A stretch of 64,000 nucleotides of DNA from Paragyromitra xinjiangensis (GCA_038503065.1 JBCAMK010000013.1:1488001-1552000), one strand, 5' to 3'; shown: positions 12,401-24,248, numbered from the stretch's first letter. Translations and numbers: made by a program. The notes: a model not told the origin generated them from the sequence alone.

Positions 12401-15400
12401 TCTGCCAATAGCCGTCGCGTGCTCCACCGTATCAATTCGCCATCAAACACCAATCCCGAAAACCGAGTGTGTAGATATTCCATCCCGACCTCAACCGCGC
12501 ACTCCTAGCCGCCGAGTTTACTACTGTCGCGTGCTTCCGGTCCCAAGAACCTGTTCTTCCGCCACCCCACGTCCCATCTCACCCCCCCTCCCCTCCCCAC
12601 TCCTCCCGTCTCTCTTATCGTAATGGAAATAGACGTTCAATGTGTGCATCACCCCTGACGCGGGTGGCGTTGTGGTGGAGGTTGGGGAGCTCGCCGTTCA
12701 TATACTCGTGTGTACGCATTCTGGTTCAGTACTGAATAATTTGAAGACGACTGAAACCACTGGAATCACGCAATCCGGGGATAGCCGAAAAACACTATTT
12801 TCCACAACGATGGTTTAATGAATTGACGGGATATACAATGGGATATAATTCTTCTAGAGAGTATTTAGAAAAATTGTTATAATTATCGATGGGGTGATGG
12901 GTGACGGGGATAGCTTGGTACTGGAAACAGCATTTCGAGAATCCTGGCTAATTTGCAGGTGTCGCCACGCGATCTATCAGATTGGCTAAAACCTTGATCT
13001 TCAGAGCAAGCCATGGCTTCAGCTTCTGCAGTTGTGCTGGGATGAACAGGTGGAGCTGCAGAGATAGTTTTTTGGAACTAAAGCATGGACTATCATTGGT
13101 ATCCTTTGGAGCTATCAAATCTGCAGAGTAAAACAGTCTCGATTCGTGTGGGAAGTGTCCAATTACAAACGAATAACAAATACCAAGCTTCAGAGTAATG
13201 GGATATTACGCCCTACAGCTTACATGGATAGAAATTTTTTTCTCTTCCCCTTCTCATTTTAGATACGAGACCAATGAGGTATCTTACCAGAACATCAAGT
13301 CGATTCCACGTGTGATTTTGATCCACGCCACACTTAAAAAAATGGAATTAATCTCACCTCCAGAAAAGGCTACTGCTCGTACGATATAAAAATTTTTTAC
13401 CCTTTTTCCAGCTAAAAAACCAATCAAAAATCTTACCGATGTTCCATATTCCACGTGCCGTTTCAAATACGGCAATTGTGGATCAAGCCCGCGCCAGAAA
13501 CGCAAACCTCCCCAGTCAAGCGTGTAGAAACTACTGTATAAGCATGTACGATATATTAACCAGCATCACGACAACCCGATCATTTCCGCAGACACGGATC
13601 TATCCGCAAGTTCTAGTTCGAAGAGGAAAGCTAGTTCCCGCACAACATCCAATTGGTCCACCTCCTCTGCAGTGTCTACTGCAATAGATGAGTAAACTAT
13701 AGAACCCGCCACAGCGGTCACCGGTAAACGGTCATGAGGCCCGAAAAAAATGATTTGGAAACAAACAGCTGGGTGCAACAGCATTACCGTTCAGGGTTCA
13801 CTTCACGATGGGGGGGTGGGTTGACGCATACACTAGAAAACCCCACAATTTTACTCTCTGACACCCCCCCACAGATCGACGATCTTGCTGGGTTTTTTGA
13901 GACCCTGTGTATGCGCCGGTATCTGCCGTATGCAGGTGGGTTATGACTGGGAGTTGTTTTTTTTCCTTGTCTGATAGCTGTAGGTAGCTACTGCTAGCTA
14001 AACAGCTCAGGGTCTTACTATGTAGAGCTTTTGGGTCGCGTCAGGCGGGTGTTAGGAATGCTTAGTCGTGTTTTACTTGAGAGTCTGGGCAATGCAGGTG
14101 AAGCTTGAGCTGTTTAATGTATCGTAACTACTTGTACAACAAGAGTATGCAAGTTCACAGAGAGAGAGGGAAAAAAACCCCTCGATAAGGTCGCCGACAA
14201 CACATGAAATCATCTGAACATTGTGAGCTTTCCAATACAGCTAGCAATAGCGAGCACCGCACAAGGCCGAAGAAATTGCAAGGACTTCTTTACCCGGTTC
14301 GCATTGAAGTGTTCTAGAAAATGTGTAGTGTTTGTATGGTATGTTTATGGTGCAATGGGTATCTTCTGATTGGTTGAAGCACGCAATTCAACCTTGCAAT
14401 AGCAACATCTACAGTCCCCCCAATCAACCTTCATCCCCCTTCCCCCATCTCCCCCCACATCATCAACTCGCTTGAACTGAGATATCTGGTACCCTACCCA
14501 GATCCTGGTACTCGCTTCGATATGGTGTAGTCCCCGCTCGGTTCTCTCGATATGGTACATATGCACCCTTAACCGTAATCTGATTATATTCCCCCAGGTG
14601 ATCTTACGCGTTCACTGGCTGTTACGCCACAGCTCGCGAGCAAAGCACGGGCAAATCCGCGGAGATGACATTGGTTATAACGTACTAGATGAACCAAAAA
14701 GTGTCTGATTGACACGGTGAGCAGAGCAGCAGTTGAACGACGCAGTTGTTTCGTTCTCGTTAAAAGCTTAGGCGAATCCGTAGTAACGGCGCACCAATCG
14801 GGAGGAAAAGGAAAGAAAAAAAGGGTTTTTAGCTATGCAGTTTTCTTTCTTCTTCTTGTGTTTCCATCCACAGCACACCGTCCTAGTTTTCGTTTTTCTT
14901 TTTCCAAGTAACAGATGCTGCTGCTTTTGGACACGTCCAATTGATAATTGCGCCACGAGCCGCGACAAAAGCAGTGCTGAGGAATACGCGCGGATGTCGC
15001 CTAGCAAGCTTTCTCATTTGTGCCGTGCTGCTTCAGCGGTCGCGACATGCAACTCCGCAATGTCGCCTTCAGGCGGCGACGTGATTGGCTGGCCGTGACG
15101 TCAAATTAGCGAAAGACTCAATTCGGACCCCCACTAAGTACAGAACCTTCGTAGTGGCCGCAGCGTGGGAATGAAAAAAAAAACCCTCTACCAATATGGA
15201 AGACAAGGACGGGCTAAATAAGAAGGAGGCACAGGAAGCAGCCCTGGTACAAGAGATCAGATCTGCATATCACCACCAGCAGGAAATATAATAAACCTGC
15301 AGGGAGGGATCATTATAATTCCTCGTGGCGACACACGGACGGGAGAATTCTGCAATATCACGAAAACTCCAAGCTGCCCACCATCCCAAAGTCGCTGTAG

Positions 15401-15573
15401 TACCCGTTTGCCATTGTTATTACAACTGCAAATTCAAGGGCTGAACCTGTACGTACTTAGTGGGCTCGGTTTTCCTCTCCTCGCCCTACTCTTTTACCGC
15501 TTCCTACTTTCTTGTCCACTATTACTACATACTACTGAAGACTTCACGCCACGGTCTTTCAGTACTTTTCGAG
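9435..15573. other. Long gene-poor interval
   Basis: Six kb in which I see no gene I can support. Open frames are short, overlap on both strands and lack domain signatures. At 13807-13871 an inverted pair of G7/C7 runs (GGGGGGGTG / CACCCCCCC) brackets a second inverted pair (CGCATACAC at about 13825, GTGTATGCG at about 13905), a possible relic of a foldback element. The last ~500 bases are probably the sulfate permease promoter. Confidence 0.45.
15096..15103. promoter_or_regulatory. CRE-type palindrome TGACGTCA upstream of sulfate permease
   Basis: A perfect TGACGTCA (ATF/CREB bZIP site) lies about 470 bp before the permease start, with an inverted CCAAT box (ATTGG) some 15 bp upstream of it. 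Fungal sulfate permeases are known to be controlled by the bZIP factor CYS3/MetR, but its ATGRYRYCAT-type site was not seen here. Function is inferred. Confidence 0.25.
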
Positions 15574-18203
15574 ATGGCAGAACCAACTACCGTCTCGCAG
15601 AAGATTGGCCATGCTCTTGCGGCCGTTCTCCGAATTGACCTTACCCCGTCTAATCTCGCCAAAAACCCACCTATTCTAAGCAACGAAAAGGCTACTGGGG
15701 GCGACTCTATCTATTCTCGGAACTCAGATGCATATATCGAGGAGGAACCTACCGTTGGCCATTGGCTAGCTGAACTCAAACCTACCCCGTCAGGAGCCCT
15801 CGGTTTCGTTTCCAGTCTCTTCCCATTCACGTCGTGGATCCATAGGTACAACTTGAAATGGCTATACGGAGATCTAGTCGCCGGTATAACCGTTGGCTGC
15901 GTTGTTATTCCCCAAGGAAGTGAGTTATCCCATAATCCCACCTGCAGATTCAACAATAACTAATCATGCATATTTCCTTTTTCCAACAGTGGCATATGCA
16001 AAGCTTGCCAATCTCCCCGTTGAATTCGGTCTCTACTCATCATTCGTCGGCGTCATGATCTACTGGTTCTTCGCAACATCCAAAGACATCACCATCGGTC
16101 CAGTCGCAGTCATGTCCACCCTCGTCGGAAACATCGTTATCAAATCCCCCCATCTCCCCGCCCACGTGATCGCCTCCTGCCTCGCCCTCATCGCCGGTTC
16201 AATCGTCACAGCCCTTGGACTCCTCCGTCTTGGCTTCGTGGTTGAATTCATCCCGTTGACTGCCATTGCCGCCTTCATGACTGGCTCTGCAATTAACATT
16301 GCTGCCGGTCAGGTCGCAAACTTGATGGGTATGACTGGGTTTAATACGCGTGCGTCGACGTATCTGGTTATTATCAACAGCTTGAAACATCTTCCTGGGA
16401 CTCAACTCGATGCTGCGATGGGGCTTACTGCGTTGTTTTTGTTGTATCTGTTGAAATGGCTTACGACTTCGTTTTTGGCGAAAAAGTATCCGAAGCAGCA
16501 GAAGACGTGGTTCTTTTTGGCGACGTTGAGAACGGCGTTTGTGCTCTTGTTGTTCACGATGATTTCGTGGTTGGTGAACCGACATCATAGGAAGAAGCCA
16601 TTGTTCAAGATCCTACAGACCGTTCCAAGCGGGTTCAAACACATGGGAGTCCCAGTCGTCAATAGTGAGATCATCTCATCTTTCTCGTCTGAGCTCCCAG
16701 CAACCGTTATCGTTATGCTGATCGAACACATCGTGAGTCCTCTCTCCCCAATTTATCTACAACCCCTAACACATCATAGGCAATCTCCAAATCCTTTGGC
16801 AGAATCAACAACTACACCATCAACCCCTCGCAGGAAATGATCGCAATCGGAATCACCAACATCTTCGGTCCCTTCTTTGGCGGATACCCAGCAACCGGGT
16901 CATTCTCGCGTACCGCGATCAAGTCTAAAGCCGGTGTACGAACCCCCTTCGCTGGTGTCATCACGGGTATTGTCGTCCTCCTCGCTATCTACCTCCTCAC
17001 CAGTGTATTTTACTATATCCCGAACTCGTCGCTCTCGGCTGTCATCATCCACGCTGTAGGCGATTTGATCACTCCGCCGAGCACGGTTTATAAGTTCTGG
17101 CTGGTGTCGCCGTTGGAGGTGGTGATTTTCTTTGCGGGTGTGTTGGTGACGATCTTCTCGACTATCGAGAATGGGATCTATGTCACTGTTGCGGTATCTG
17201 CGGCGGTTATGTTGTTTAGGATTGCGAAAGCGAAGGGACACTTTTTGGGTAGGGTGAAGATTCATTCGGTTGTTGGGGACCAGGTTCTTGGTGATGATGA
17301 GAGTCCGCGCGGGAGCACGGAGGCGTTGAGGAAGGAGATCTCGAGTGGTAGGAGGGGTAGTGATAAGAAGGGTCTTGGGAGGAGTCTCGGTGGTGGGAGC
17401 ACAAGGAATGTGTTTTTGCCTGTGGATCATCAGGATGGTTCCAACCCGGGTATTGAGGTCGTTAGTCCGTATCCTGGCGTTTTCATCTACAGGTTTTCAG
17501 AAGGTATGTTCTCTTACTCTCGAGTGATGATATGATGCTGATGGGAGTAGGATTCGTATATGCCAATGCTGCACACTACACTGAATACCTCGTCGCGCAC
17601 ATCTTCAAGAACACCCGTCTTACCAACGTCTCACTCATCACCGATCCCGGCGACCGCGCGTGGAATGACCCAGGTCCTCAAAAAGGTGAAGTCGGTCACG
17701 CCGACTCTGGCGTCGACACCCGTCCCACACTCAAAGCCATCATTCTCGATTTCTCCTCCGTCAACAACGTTGATATCACCTCGATCCAGAACCTCATCGA
17801 CGTGCGCAACCAACTCGACCGGTACGCTGCACCTGAGAAAGTCGAGTGGCATTTCGCGGCTATCAACAACCGGTGGACAAAACGTGCGCTTGCTGCTGCA
17901 GGGTTCGGATACCCGACTGAAGACTTCACGGCCGATAAGAAGGGGTGGACTCCGGTGTTTAGTGTTGCAGAATCAGAGGATGTGCCGGAGGCTGTGAGGG
18001 ATGAGAAGAGAGGGTTCGACGAGGAGGCGGGTAAGGTGTTGACGAGTGAGAGTTCGAGAGGGTCGGATGATGTGACGCCGGTTCATGCGGGTCTGACGGT
18101 TGCGCCGAGGAGGAAGGTCCTCGGTAGTGTGTTGAGACCGTTCTTTCATCCGGATATCGATGGGGCGTTGCAGAGCGCGATTAGGAGTATTGAGGCGCGG
18201 TAG
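15574..18203 (+). CDS. Sulfate permease (SulP family, STAS domain)
   Basis: Exons 15574-15919, 15990-16732, 16780-17503 and 17551-18203 join to 821 codons plus stop, typical for fungal plasma-membrane sulfate:H+ symporters (SB/CYS-14 type). Introns are 70, 47, 47 and 47 nt or close to that, with donors GTGAGT, GTGAGT and GTATGT. I chose the ATG at 15574 (MAEPTTVSQKIGHALAAVLR) because fungal homologs begin with this kind of short cytosolic segment. The upstream in-frame ATG at 15460 would add an unlikely hydrophobic leader. After the cytosolic N-terminus comes the transporter core with the SulP signature around the first splice site (VVIPQG then AYAKLANLPVEFGLYSSF) and about ten further hydrophobic segments. 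A C-terminal STAS domain (AIILDFSSVNNVDITSIQNL, residues ~670-690) follows a charged Gly/Ser linker. It imports sulfate for cysteine and methionine synthesis. Confidence 0.92.
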
Positions 18204-18773
18204 AGGCGTTTTGGTTTTTTGGGCCTTTTTTTTGAGTTTAAAAGTAGGGGGGTTATGGGATGGGATGGGGGTGGTTTTGAATGTTCTTTTTTGTTGTGTT
18301 CTTGTTGGACTTTTGGTTTAATTCGTGGATATGTATTGTTATTGAGCGATATGTTTGGGGGTATAAACGATAATTCAGAAATGGGGGATTGTGGTGCGGG
18401 TGTTGGGCTGTTTATAAAGCAGAATACCTCAATAAAGCGCTTACACTGGACTGGTTCTGATAGGAGGGAGTGAGTGGAGGTAGTTGATCCAGCTGAATAG
18501 CAGACGAGTGAGAATCCGTGAAGAGAAAGCGGGGCTTCAGACAAGGCGTGGGAATGTTACACCAGCTCATCTCGCCGCACTGCAGCTCCAACGTCTGGTT
18601 TCTCTTTCTTTTCTTTTTCCTGTTCTTTTATATTCTGCGGCTTCGATTCCGCCTTGTGAATCGCAGGTCTCTACCCGTCCATGTATTTGCAGTAATAGAG
18701 ATCGTGTCTTCTCAGGTCTGACAGCTATCCAAGCTCTATAACAGCCCCAAACTGACCTCAAGAAAGACTCGAA
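18204..18773. other. Intergenic between sulfate permease and F-box/ankyrin gene
   Basis: T/G-rich 3' flank of the permease followed by a C/T-rich stretch (18590-18640) before the next start codon. No gene or repeat recognised. Confidence 0.5.
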
Positions 18774-20339
18774 ATGCCACTTCTCCACCTCCCCAACGAG
18801 CTCCTCCTCCTCATCGCCAAATGCCTCCGTCCCAAAGACCTCAATTCCCTCCTGCGCGCAAACTGGCGTCTCAACTCCCTCCTCACCTCCCTCCTCTACT
18901 CCACTCTAACCCACAACGAAACCCGTCTCCTCAACTGGGCGGCCCGCAGCGGCAACGACACCCTCTGCCGCATCCTCCTCGACAAAAACGCCGCAGACGT
19001 AAACGCGCAAGAGCCCATGTACGGCCGGACCGCACTCCACTGGGCATCAACCCACGGGAACGAAACCACCGTCTCCCTCCTCCTCTCCAAAGGCGCAAAA
19101 ATCGACCTCCAAGAGAAAGAAGGAAAAACCCCTCTTCACAGCGTGATAATCTCCTGTCGTCTCCCACTCGTCTCCCACCTCCTAGCAAACGGCGCATCCC
19201 TCTCTATCCGCGATACCACAAACAAAACCCCCCTCCACTGGGCATCATACTGCAACAACGCCCCAGCAATGCTCCATCTCCTCCTCTCCCACGGCGCCGA
19301 CATATCCTCTCAAGACGCACACGGCGCCACCTCGCTCCACATCTCAGCACGTCACATGAACGCCGCCTCCGTCGCTCTCCTCCTCTCCCATAACGCCCCC
19401 GTCACCGCAACCGACAATAAAGGCCGTACACCGCTCCATGAAGCCGCACGGCAGATCTACGGCGGTGAAACAGTCCGTATCCTACTCTCCCATAACGCCC
19501 CGGTGAACGCAGTCGACAACGCACATAAAACCCCACTCCACCTCGCCGCCGCCCATGGAGACGACGTTACAGCACAGCTTCTACTCTCCCATAACTCACT
19601 GGTGAATCCGCGCGATAGCTCTGCGAAAATACCACTACACTATGCTGTTATCGCGGCGACGGATCGGTCGAGTTCTAGGGTGGCTGTGGTGACTACGCTG
19701 CTGTACCATGGGGCGGATGTGAATGCGCGTGACGGCGGTGGGATGACGCCGTTGCATTATGTGAATTATGCGAGTCGGGATAAGGAGCTGGTGGAGTTGT
19801 TGCTGCAGTATGGAGGGGATGTGGGGGCGGTGGATGGTGCGGGGGTTACGGCGTTGCATTTGGCCGCGGGGTGTGGGAATGTTGGGGTTATTGGGATGTT
19901 GGTGGAGTGGGGGGCGGGGGTTAATGTGGTTACGGGGGGAGGGAGGACGCCACTGCATCAGGCGGTGGGGGATTGGAGGACGGTGGAGGTTTTGTTGAGG
20001 TGTGGGGCGGAGGTGGATGTGAGGGATGAGGAGGGGAGGACGCCGCTGCATTTGGCGGTTGTGGGTGGGAGGAAGGAGGTTGTGGGAATGTTGGTGGAGA
20101 GGGGGGCGGATGTGCGTGTGAGGGATGAGATGGGGAGGACGGTGATGGAGATTGCGGAGGAGGGGGAGTTGGAGGAAGTTTTGGAGATTTTGAAGAAAGC
20201 GGAGGGAAGCGGGGGGGAGGAGAAGGGGGAGGAGAAGGGGGAGGGAGAGGGAGAACAGGAAAATCCAGAGGAAAGAGAAAGGAAAAAGGCGAAAACAGGA
20301 AATAGAAGGGAAAGAGAGTATAAAGAGGTGGAAGTATAG
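18774..20339 (+). CDS. F-box-like protein with about 12 ankyrin repeats
   Basis: Single exon, 521 residues. Residues 1-45 (LHLPNELLLLIAKCLRPKDL then LNSLLRANWRLNSLL) match the fungal F-box pattern with its LP..LL..I....DL core. Ankyrin repeats fill residues ~50-470, each with a recognisable G.TPLH.A...G core (for example GRTALHWASTHGNETTVSLL). The last 50 residues are Glu/Lys/Gly-rich and look disordered. Such proteins can serve as substrate-binding subunits of SCF ubiquitin ligases; the substrate is unknown. The coding strand is very C-rich up to about 19.62 kb and very G-rich after it, without any break in the repeat pattern. Confidence 0.85.
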   Translation: MPLLHLPNELLLLIAKCLRPKDLNSLLRANWRLNSLLTSLLYSTLTHNETRLLNWAARSGNDTLCRILLDKNAADVNAQEPMYGRTALHWASTHGNETTVSLLLSKGAKIDLQEKEGKTPLHSVIISCRLPLVSHLLANGASLSIRDTTNKTPLHWASYCNNAPAMLHLLLSHGADISSQDAHGATSLHISARHMNAASVALLLSHNAPVTATDNKGRTPLHEAARQIYGGETVRILLSHNAPVNAVDNAHKTPLHLAAAHGDDVTAQLLLSHNSLVNPRDSSAKIPLHYAVIAATDRSSSRVAVVTTLLYHGADVNARDGGGMTPLHYVNYASRDKELVELLLQYGGDVGAVDGAGVTALHLAAGCGNVGVIGMLVEWGAGVNVVTGGGRTPLHQAVGDWRTVEVLLRCGAEVDVRDEEGRTPLHLAVVGGRKEVVGMLVERGADVRVRDEMGRTVMEIAEEGELEEVLEILKKAEGSGGEEKGEEKGEGEGEQENPEERERKKAKTGNRREREYKEVEV

Positions 20340-20944
20340 ACTTAGTATGAGACTTGGATAACAGGGCTTCTAGAATACAGCAGGACTTTCTAGACAAAAG
20401 AGGATACGTGTGTAGCATTTGTGAGAATCTATCGAATCACGATACCCGAGTGAGAAGTTATGAACTTTACACCCTCCAATCGAGAAGATGGAACGACGTC
20501 AGAGCCAATGATCGATAACCAGGTCAAGAGGGAGACGAGAAATGACTACTCACAGCTACAAACTAAACAAGGCCCAACCAAAACTATCTCTTAAGAATAT
20601 GGTCCTTCTTTGGGTCTATGTGTTAGTCAAGAGAACTCAAAGCCCCCGTTTTACTACTTGACTATTGTTCCTCCAGAAGTTATCTCCAAGACCCACTTTT
20701 AGCTCCATCCCAAGTCATAGATCCCACCCATTCTTTACCCAGCTCTCGCAGCCTACTTTAAATTCCTAACCTGATGGACAGAGTTTCATTCGAACATACT
20801 AATAAATGTCGTAGTGCTAACGAGGCGAGGTACTAAATACCCATATATCACTCCTATCGCGTAACTCTAGCTTACTCCCAATTCACGCGTAGCTGGGTAA
20901 GTATCTGGGAGCTCTATAAAATATAATGTATCTACAGGGTATCT

Positions 20945-21254
20945 ACACATAAAATGAGGAAAAGAGCGGGTTCTAGGTGTTACTCTGCTAAGCTATACTC
21001 ACAGTAGCACCCAATCAAGAAAATTATGTAAGTAATATACGGGAACGAGGAGAGTAGCAAAAATATGGCGAGCTCTGCATGAATGTAGCGAGTGAAGCGA
21101 GAAGTGAGGGATACACGCACCTTACTTCTCGGCCAAGTCGACTCTTAACTAGCTTAGTATACCGAATAGATGATAGAGTCACCATGAACCAATCTACCTT
21201 TGCTCCTCCCCTCCTCCCTCTTACCAACACCCATGTGGTAACACATGGCCCTTC
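20945..21254 (-). repeat. Dispersed repeat, copy 1 (tail following the 5S sequence)
   Basis: Shares ordered blocks with 27255-27570: TAAAATGAGGAAAAG near the left end, CCGAATAGATGA then GAGTCACCATGA, and CCATGTGGTAACACATGG. The last is a perfect 7-bp hairpin with a 4-nt loop at 21231-21248. The copies are clearly diverged, with many substitutions and indels. On the minus strand this block directly follows the 5S rRNA sequence. Confidence 0.65.
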
Positions 21255-21271
21255 CAAAAAATACAAAAGAT

Positions 21272-21390
21272 GCGTTCAGTACCTGGGATTCCCACATGGT
21301 CACCCACTGCAGTACTAACCAGGCGATAAGATGCTTGGATATGCCAGAGCGAACGGGATGGCTCATTTTCATCATTCTATGACCGAACAC
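21272..21390 (-). rRNA. 5S rRNA gene or pseudogene
   Basis: The minus strand reads as a 119-nt 5S rRNA. The 5' end GTGTTCGGTCATA pairs with the 3' end TGAACGC to form helix I. The centre has the ATCCCGTTCG loop, and the 3' half carries GGTTAGTACT, GTGGGTGACC and GGGAATCCCAGGT, the most conserved 5S segments and the TFIIIA/internal control region. Runs of T4 and T6 follow just downstream (21268-21255), as for Pol III termination. Helix II looks partly mismatched, so it may be a pseudogene or a 5S-derived SINE head. Dispersed single 5S genes are known from other filamentous ascomycetes such as Neurospora. Confidence 0.75.
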
Positions 21391-21489
21391 ATCAACTGCT
21401 GGCGGGAAAGTATCATAGTTTGGAAGCTGGCTGAAACATCCCGTATCGAGCAAACGAAGAAGAGTCGGTGAGCCTCGTTTACTATAGCA

Positions 21490-21910
21490 AAGGCTCGAGT
21501 TTTGTTCTATTGGTCAGCTGGTGTGTGTTAGTGAGGTGGCTACGTATGAATGTTTCTACTTTAGAACACTGAAGCTCCGGGCTCCTTCGGGTATCTGACG
21601 TCAATGTGGGAAGAAAAAGTACGGATCTTATCCTCTTGGTTAATTAGGTAGGTTAATGAGGTGGCTACGGACAGATATTTGTACCTACTAAGTGAAAAAG
21701 CTGAGTTATTCTATTAGCCAATCGCTGGTAGGTAGGGCTATAGACAGATACTTGTACCCTCGGGCACCAAAAGCTGGACCTTCGGGTACTGAAAGTAAAC
21801 TAAAGACATCCGGACCATCTACCACCAGAAGGGAAGGTCTGAGCCTTATTTTATTAGTCAACCAGGCTGGTAGAGATTGCTACGGACAGATACATGTACA
21901 GTCCCGCTCA
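21490..21910 (+). repeat. Diverged tandem repeat, about four units
   Basis: Four imperfect copies begin near 21492, 21630, 21700 and 21842. Each has the form TTnTATTnGTCAn, then GGTAG/GGTTA, then GGCTACGGACAGATA, then TTGTACC. Between some units lies CTTCGGGTA(T/C)TGA. Unit spacing is irregular (70-140 bp), so the array is old. Confidence 0.5.
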
Positions 21911-22860
21911 AGAAGTCTTAGCACCTCCTCTTTATTCAGCACGACTGCCAGCAGATTGAGACTATAATTTCTGTAGGAGGTAGTGATGTAAAGTTAGATG
22001 TTATTTAAAATCTCAGTATTTCCACATTTCTTCTCTTTTGGTTTACTATCCCCTAGCTCGATCTACAACAATTTGGTTTGCTATCAGAGGGTGGGCACGA
22101 GACTACGGTGAAGGGTAATCTATTTGTAATTTTTAGAGCAAAACCAAGACAGGCAATAATTGAGAAATCCCACCCATCTCGCTAACCCGCATCGCCACGG
22201 CTTCTGGTTCCCTTCTGGTGTTTCGCTGGTTCCAGTACTCTATGACACCTGAGGATTCGGCAGTATTGCCGAATCATACTCAATACAGCCTAGCTTATTT
22301 TACTTTTTGCTTCAAGAGCCACTAAATGTTTCAAGAATAAGATGGAAAGTTGTATCCAAGCTTCTCTTGGGTTACAGCGGCTGTGGCGTATTATTGTGTC
22401 ACCTCAATCTGATAACACGATCTGGTCAACAAGCATATTATTGCACGATTGTGATTGAGGATTGGATGTTGGTCACAGGTTATCTTGCACCAATAGTAAT
22501 TATTAAGTATCGATGCGAGAATTTATTAGATAGCCCTTAAAACGTCGTAGCGCGCTCTACACGCTGGATATCGACGACCCCACTTAAGCGATGGACTGGC
22601 CTACGGAAAGATGGGATAACGGAGTACCGAACTATTCTCTATGCATCCCAACTCTCTATATTTCACCTAAGAACTGAGGTCAATAGCTTCAAGTTGCGGG
22701 GTTATTTCAAATAAACATAATATTAGCTATAAACGAATATTGGCATACTCAACCTGTTGAATCCAACGCATTGGCCAACTACTACCATTGGTTGCTAAAC
22801 CGCTGATTCGCGACACAAGATAAACCCACCACCGCCAACCGTCATCACCACAACACCACC

Positions 22861-24248
22861 ATGTCCACAAAGCTCATCCTCCCCGCAATTGCAATTACCA
22901 TCTCCATAGGTCCCCACCCTCCCATCCCTCTCACAACCCCGCTAACCCTCCACCAGGACTAACCCAAGTGCTAATCCCACACCTCTCCAGGACCGCAACC
23001 CTTACGGGCTCCCGCCGCGACAATGCCTTCTTCACCTCCCCAGCCTACACCAGCACCCTCGACCCCATCTGCCAAATGCAGCACACCGACAAATTCCTCG
23101 GCTGCGAAGACATGCACCTCGTCCCCCTCGCTGACAAAACCTTCATCTTCACAGCCTGTCTAAGCGACTACTCCAACCGCAAACGCGTCCTATCATCACA
23201 ACGCGAAGCAGACACCGTCAGTCGGGTTACCTCTGGAGCTAAGATCCCAGCGGATAAGATCTACCGATGGGATCTAGACAGCGATGAGGTGGTTGAGTTG
23301 GAGCTTAAGGGGTTCCCCGGGGGGGATGACGGCGGGGATAGATCGTTTCATGGGATGGATGTTAATATCCTCCCTGATGGGTCGTTGTCGTTGTATATCA
23401 TCAACCACCGTCTCAACGGTAGTGTGGTTGAAAAGTTCTCCTACAGCTCAGGGACGGATGGGTTGGTTCATATCGTGACTATCCCTACTAAGGGTCGTGT
23501 TGCATACCCGAATGACATCTACGCTGTACCGCATCTCGATGACATCAACGCGTTCTACGTCACGGATGAACGCCGGTATTCTACCGGTCTAGGGAGGGTG
23601 GTTGAAGACTACACGAGACGGTCGTGGGGGAGTGTGCACTACCATTCTACTGCGGGGTGGAAACTCGCGTTCCCGAATGTGGCGTGTGCGAATGGACTCA
23701 CGGGGGATAAGGGGAATCCGGGGAGGGTTTATATTTCTTCGCTTTTGAACGGGGAGATTATAGTTACGGATGAAGATATGCAGGAGCAGGGGGTTTTGAA
23801 GGAATTGCAGAGGGTGTCGTTGGGCTTTATGGGGGATAATCCGTCGCTGACTGCCTCGGGGGCTGATCTTTTTATAGCGGGTTTTCCGACGCCGCAGGAT
23901 TTGGAGAGACATGTTTTGGACCCGGAGGGGAGCAGTGTTGGGGGGATGGTGGCGAGGGTTAGTACTAAGCAGCTTGGGTCGGGGTTTTTCGGTAAGGAGG
24001 GGGGGTATACTAGTGCTCCGATTGTTGATGAGGTGATGGTGGATGTGAGGGGACGGTGGATTACTGCGAGTACTACGGCGGTTTTTAGGGAGAAGGTTGA
24101 GGCAGGGGTTGAAGCTGATGATGAAGATGAGGGTTTGAAGGATGGTGACACGAAGGGTTTAGGTGATTTGTATGTCACTGGATTGACCAGTCGGGGTGAG
24201 TACATCCAGATTCCTTGGACCCCCTTCGAACCGGTAATCCATTACTAG
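22861..24248 (+). CDS. Paraoxonase/arylesterase-like six-bladed propeller protein
   Basis: Exons 22861-22909 and 22957-24248 (intron 47 nt, branch GCTAAC, acceptor CACCAG, unusual donor GTCCCC) give 446 residues. Exon 1 supplies a hydrophobic N-terminus (MSTKLILPAIAITISIG), a signal anchor as in animal paraoxonases. Residues that bind the catalytic and structural calciums in PON1 have counterparts here: GCED (Glu near 67), HGMDVN, PNDIYAV, CANGL and GDNPS, in the expected order. Known paraoxonases hydrolyse lactones and aryl esters; the substrate here is unknown. It may be secreted or membrane-anchored. An insertion with an acidic patch (DDEDEG, near residue 405) lies close to the C-terminus. 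The first 300 bases are C-rich at codon ends and the rest G-rich. Confidence 0.75.

Larger units (their letters stand above)
20340..22860. other. Repeat-rich intergenic interval
   Basis: Contains a dispersed repeat copy, a 5S rRNA sequence and a diverged tandem repeat (listed separately). At 22085-22103 a sequence ending GGGCACGAGACTA is the exact reverse complement of the left end of the 45.0 kb inverted-repeat element, but no partner end was found. No protein gene is supported. Confidence 0.5.

Noticed and set aside
16060..20051. Long antisense frames opposite the sulfate permease and ankyrin genes
   Set aside because: They mirror strongly biased codons of the real genes, are Arg/Pro-rich and have no domains.
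22085..22103. Complete GTCTCG micro-MITE
   Set aside because: Only one end (GGGCACGAGACTA) is present; no inverted partner or 9-bp duplication was found within several hundred bases.
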